DNA of 64,000 nt, taken from Nonomuraea rubra (GTDB taxonomy: Bacteria; Actinomycetota; Actinomycetes; Streptosporangiales; Streptosporangiaceae). The DNA lies in the NCBI RefSeq assembly GCF_014207985.1, contig NZ_JACHMI010000001.1, positions 8,415,001 to 8,479,000 on the forward strand, in the 5' to 3' direction. The notes under the pieces are model-generated. The model was not told the origin of the DNA. It searched no databases and saw only the letters and a program-made list of their open reading frames with translations. Within the stretch, counting starts at the first letter, position 1, and every line of letters begins with the position of its first letter. Position numbers and translations under genes: made by a program. Of the stretch, positions 61,421 to 64,000 are shown in pieces.

Positions 61421-63169
61421 GTGCGCGAGTACAGCGTCCCCGTCCTGGTCGACGTGCCCGCTTCCGCGGGCCTGGCCGACACCGTCTTCCGTCGCGCCGA
61501 GCAGGAGCCCGGCGCGGTGGTGATGCGCCGCAAGGTCGGCTCGGGCTGGCCCGTCGTCACCGCGGCCGAGTTCCGCGACCAGGTGGTCGAGGTGGCCAGG
61601 GGCCTGATCGCGGCGGGCATCGAGCCCGGCGACCGCGTCGCGCTCATGTCGCGCACCCGCTACGAGTGGACGCTGGTCGACTACGCCATCTGGGCTGTCG
61701 GCGGGGTCACCGTGCCGATCTACGAGACGTCCTCCGTCGAGCAGGTCAGGTGGATCCTGCACGACAGCGAGGCGAAAGCGGCGTTCGTCGAGCTCGACAC
61801 GCACGAGGAGGCCGTCAGGGAGGCCGCGCCCGAGCTGCGGTCGATCTGGCGGGTGGACAGCACGCCGGAGCCCGGCGAGGCCACCGCCGCGGACGTGGAC
61901 GAGCGCAGGAAGGGCGTCACCTCCGCCGACCTGGCCACGATCGTCTACACCTCGGGCACCACGGGCCGCCCCAAGGGCTGCCGGATCACCCACGACAACC
62001 TGCTGTTCACCGCGCTCAACGTGCTGCGCGGGCCGCTGGAGCCGCTGTTCGCCCGCAAGGACCCGGCCGCGCTGCTGTTCCTGCCGCTGGCCCACATCTT
62101 CGCGCGGATGATCCAGGTCGTGCTGATCGAGGCGGGCGCCATCATGGCGCACACGCCCAACATGAAGAACGTCGCGCCCGACCTCCAGGACTTCCAGCCG
62201 ACGTTCCTGCTGGGCGTGCCGCGGGTGTTCGAGAAGGTCTACAACAGCGCCGAGCAGAAGGCCATCTCCGGCGGCAAGGGCAGGATCTTCGCCAGCGCGG
62301 TGGACGTGGCGGTCGCCTGGAGCAAGGCGGAGAGCTCCGGCGGCGCGTCCCTCGGCCTGCGGCTGCGGCGGGCCGTGTTCGACCGGCTGGTGTACTCCAA
62401 GCTGCGCGCGGCCACCGGCGGCCGCCTGTCGGCCGCGGTGTGCGGCGGCTCCGCCCTCGGCGAACGGCTCGGCCACTTCTTCAGAGGCGTCGGCATCGAG
62501 GTCTTCGAGGGCTACGGCCTGACCGAGACCTCGGCCCCGGTCTCGGTCAACATGCCCGGCGCCAACAAGATCGGCACCGTCGGCAAGCCGCTGCCCGGCG
62601 TCACGCTGCGCATCGACGGCGACGGCGAGATCCTGGCCAAGGGCCGCAACGTCTTCCCCGGCTACTGGAAGAACGACTCGGCGACCGGCGACGTGATCGA
62701 CGCCGACGGCTGGTTCCACACCGGCGACATCGGCGAGCTGGACGACGACGGCTACCTGCGGATCACCGGGCGCAAGAAGGAGATCCTGGTCACGGCGGCG
62801 GGCAAGAACGTCGCGCCCGGGCCGCTGGAGGACGCGCTGCGGGCGCACCCGCTCATCTCCCAGGCCATGATCGTGGGCGACGGCCGGCCGTTCGTCGCGG
62901 CCCTGATCACGCTCGACCCCGAGGCCATCCCCGCCGGCGCCAAGGTGGCGGAGCTGCGGGCCGATCCCGAGGTTCTGGCGGCGATCCAGGGGGCGGTGGA
63001 CCGGGCGAACCTGTCGGTGTCCAAGGCCGAGCAGATCAAGAAGTTCACGATTCTGGATGCGGACATCACTGAGGAGAGCGGGCATCTGACGCCCACGCTC
63101 AAGGTCAAGCGCAGCCTGGTGATGCGCGACTTCGCCAAGGACGTCGACGAGCTCTACAGCGGTCACTGA
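61421..63169 (+). CDS. Long-chain fatty-acid-CoA ligase (AMP-forming)
   Basis: Activates fatty acids to acyl-CoA through acyl-AMP. The 582-residue ANL enzyme has TIVYTSGTTGRPKGCRITH (P-loop) near 170-188, LFLPLAHIFARM and VFEGYGLTETSAPVS. WFHTGDIGELDDDGYLRITGRKKEILVTAAGKNVAPGPLED is the hinge and Lys region. GAGGAG precedes GTG 61421. The length and N-terminus (TVFRRAEQEPGAVVMRRK) fit the FadD15 group of actinobacteria. A hairpin follows the stop. Confidence 0.94.
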   Translation: MREYSVPVLVDVPASAGLADTVFRRAEQEPGAVVMRRKVGSGWPVVTAAEFRDQVVEVARGLIAAGIEPGDRVALMSRTRYEWTLVDYAIWAVGGVTVPIYETSSVEQVRWILHDSEAKAAFVELDTHEEAVREAAPELRSIWRVDSTPEPGEATAADVDERRKGVTSADLATIVYTSGTTGRPKGCRITHDNLLFTALNVLRGPLEPLFARKDPAALLFLPLAHIFARMIQVVLIEAGAIMAHTPNMKNVAPDLQDFQPTFLLGVPRVFEKVYNSAEQKAISGGKGRIFASAVDVAVAWSKAESSGGASLGLRLRRAVFDRLVYSKLRAATGGRLSAAVCGGSALGERLGHFFRGVGIEVFEGYGLTETSAPVSVNMPGANKIGTVGKPLPGVTLRIDGDGEILAKGRNVFPGYWKNDSATGDVIDADGWFHTGDIGELDDDGYLRITGRKKEILVTAAGKNVAPGPLEDALRAHPLISQAMIVGDGRPFVAALITLDPEAIPAGAKVAELRADPEVLAAIQGAVDRANLSVSKAEQIKKFTILDADITEESGHLTPTLKVKRSLVMRDFAKDVDELYSGH

Positions 63170-63210
63170 GCCCGTCGGGAGCGCCTACCGAGCCTGTCCG
63201 GCGGCTCGCG

Positions 63211-63237
63211 GCCGGCCGTTCGCGGCGGACGGCCGGC
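63211..63237. terminator. Bidirectional terminator after the acyl-CoA ligase gene
   Basis: A perfect 9-bp stem (63211-63219 / 63229-63237) with a 9-base loop lies between the converging ligase and MerR genes. Confidence 0.7.
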
Positions 63238-63253
63238 GGCCGGACGCCCGCCG

Positions 63254-63661
63254 TCAGGCGGCCCGGGCGGCTGCCTGCTCCGGCGTCGCGTTCACCGGCG
63301 TCACGCTCACCGGCGCCGAGTTCTCCGTCGCCGCCACCAGCGCGGCCAGGCTGTCGCGCGTCGCCTGGATCTCGGCGAGCTGCGCCTCCAGCCCCGTCAG
63401 GCGGTCGCGCAGGTGCCCCAGCGTGCAGGCGTCGAGCACCTCGCCCGAGCCGGACACGCACGGCAGCACGTCCCTGATGACCTTGGTCGGCAGACCGGCG
63501 GCGAGCAGCGTGCGGATCCGGCGGACGACGACAGGCGCACCGGCGTCGTAGCGCCGGTGACCGCCCTCGCCCCGGTGAGAGCTCAGCAACCCCTGCTCCT
63601 CGTAGTAACGCAGCAGCCTCGGGCTGACCCCGGTCTCGCGCGACAACGCCCCGATCCTCAT
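63254..63661 (-). CDS. MerR-family regulator
   Basis: A 135-residue MerR protein. The HTH and wing are MRIGALSRETGVSPRLLRYYEEQGLLSSHRGEGGHRRYDAGA. The dimerisation helix is HLRDRLTGLEAQLAEIQATRDSLAALVAA. One Cys (VLPCVSGSGE) and one in DACTLGHL are spaced like those of redox or metal sensors, but the pattern is not diagnostic. ATG 63661 follows GAGGAGCG. It is divergent from an aldo/keto reductase, its likely target. Confidence 0.93.
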   Translation of the reverse strand: MRIGALSRETGVSPRLLRYYEEQGLLSSHRGEGGHRRYDAGAPVVVRRIRTLLAAGLPTKVIRDVLPCVSGSGEVLDACTLGHLRDRLTGLEAQLAEIQATRDSLAALVAATENSAPVSVTPVNATPEQAAARAA

Positions 63662-63685
63662 GTGACGCTCCTCACAACCTTCCGG

Positions 63686-63715
63686 CTTGAATCTCACATC
63701 CATGTGAAGTCCTAG
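63686..63715 (+). promoter_or_regulatory. MerR operator in divergent promoter
   Basis: TCACAT-CC-ATGTGA (63694-63707) is a perfect dyad. On the plus strand it lies between a TTGA-type -35 (63688-63691) and a -10-like region near 63711, the long-spacer layout typical of MerR-activated promoters. It faces the aldo/keto reductase gene. Confidence 0.7.
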
Positions 63716-63725
63716 CGTGACGGCC

Positions 63726-64000
63726 ATGAGCGAAATTCCTGCACATGAGGCCTTTTCCCTCGGCGGCGACCTCCCGGTGAACCGGATCGGCTACGGCGCG
63801 ATGCGGCTGGCCGACGGCCCCGAGCCCGCACCGTCCGCCACCGAGGCGCACATCTGGCATCCCCCGGCCGACCGCGCCGGAGCGATCGCGCTCCTGCGCA
63901 GGGCCGCCGAGCTGGGGGTGGACCTGTTCGACACGGCCGACGCCTACGCCCTCGGCGCCAACGAGGAGCTGATCGCCGAGGCGCTGCACCCGTACGAGGG
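63726..64000 (+). CDS. Aldo/keto reductase, 3' end cut by window
   Basis: The first 91 codons of an NADPH-dependent aldo/keto reductase. Visible features are the N-terminal hairpin FSLGGDLPVNRIGYGAMRLAD, then the first barrel helix AGAIALLRRAAELGVDLFDTADAYALGANEELIAEAL. That segment contains the catalytic Asp and Tyr positions (DTADAY). ATG 63726 lies 18 nt after the MerR dyad. The rest of the active site (Lys, His) lies outside the window. Confidence 0.92.
   Translation, partial: MSEIPAHEAFSLGGDLPVNRIGYGAMRLADGPEPAPSATEAHIWHPPADRAGAIALLRRAAELGVDLFDTADAYALGANEELIAEALHPYE

Overview
The window is a stretch of very GC-rich actinobacterial chromosome. GC-ending codons dominate, GTG and TTG starts are frequent, and genes are often coupled through ATGA or GTGA overlaps. 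Gene content fits the order Streptosporangiales (Nonomuraea-like), but this is inferred from gene content and order, not from a marker search. No insertion sequence, prophage, CRISPR array, rRNA or tRNA gene is visible. The left end cuts an HxlR regulator and the right end cuts an aldo/keto reductase.

Layout. 1-5.4 kb: HxlR regulator, a large glycosyltransferase-like membrane protein, an L,D-transpeptidase lipoprotein, a YbaK-type deacylase, a GNAT enzyme and metF. 5.4-13.3 kb: an isoprenyl diphosphate synthase, thiE with an Rv2175c-like DNA-binding protein, a ferredoxin-reductase-like flavoprotein, a TPP riboswitch driving thiO-thiS-thiG, and a PASTA-domain Ser/Thr kinase. 13.4-22.8 kb: purine catabolism in two minus-strand operons. 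These are glycerate kinase-allantoinase-allantoicase, and uraD-hiuH-urate oxidase-XDH FAD subunit-XDH FeS subunit-8-oxoguanine deaminase. The XDH pair has no molybdenum-binding subunit next to it. 22.9-28.6 kb: endonuclease IV, then a LytS/LytTR two-component pair coupled to a small membrane protein and a sodium:solute symporter, then a sulfite-oxidase-like enzyme. 28.6-33.2 kb: a leader peptide and attenuator in front of a type I-beta DAHP synthase, a YiaAB protein, thiI, and a MacRS-like two-component system. 33.3-43.9 kb: two tandem MHYT-domain membrane proteins, a PPi-type phosphofructokinase, glpK, a DMFase-like lipoprotein, a lactonase-like beta-propeller, a MarR-GNAT fusion, and an MMPL exporter with a divergent TetR. 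43.9-53.4 kb: PhoX-like protein, Dps, a MerR/VIT-vWA operon, YciI, Crp/Fnr, otsB, mmuM, a 31-33 bp tandem repeat, and DoxX with a divergent MarR. 53.3-64 kb: acyltransferase, esterase, two hypotheticals, a six-gene operon (metallophosphoesterase, SRPBCC, ArsA, DUF5304-like, glucokinase, EEP nuclease), an acyl-CoA ligase, and MerR divergent from an aldo/keto reductase.

How the genes work together. The two purine operons together cover urate to ureidoglycolate, and a glycerate kinase could draw off glyoxylate carbon. The thi genes make the thiazole half of thiamine under direct TPP control. From memory, the core order (metF, polyprenyl synthase, thi genes, PASTA kinase, DAHP synthase, MacRS, acyltransferase, glucokinase, ArsA, acyl-CoA ligase) resembles the Streptomyces chromosome. 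On that comparison, the purine block and the 33-53 kb block look like lineage-specific insertions into a conserved backbone.

Most interesting signals: the Phe/Tyr-rich leader peptide with mutually exclusive hairpins before the DAHP synthase; the nested inverted repeat before the glycerate kinase operon; the XDH operon without a Mo subunit; the phosphofructokinase carrying both pyrophosphate-specificity residues; the tandem MHYT genes; and two places where the 3' end of a gene is re-copied downstream.
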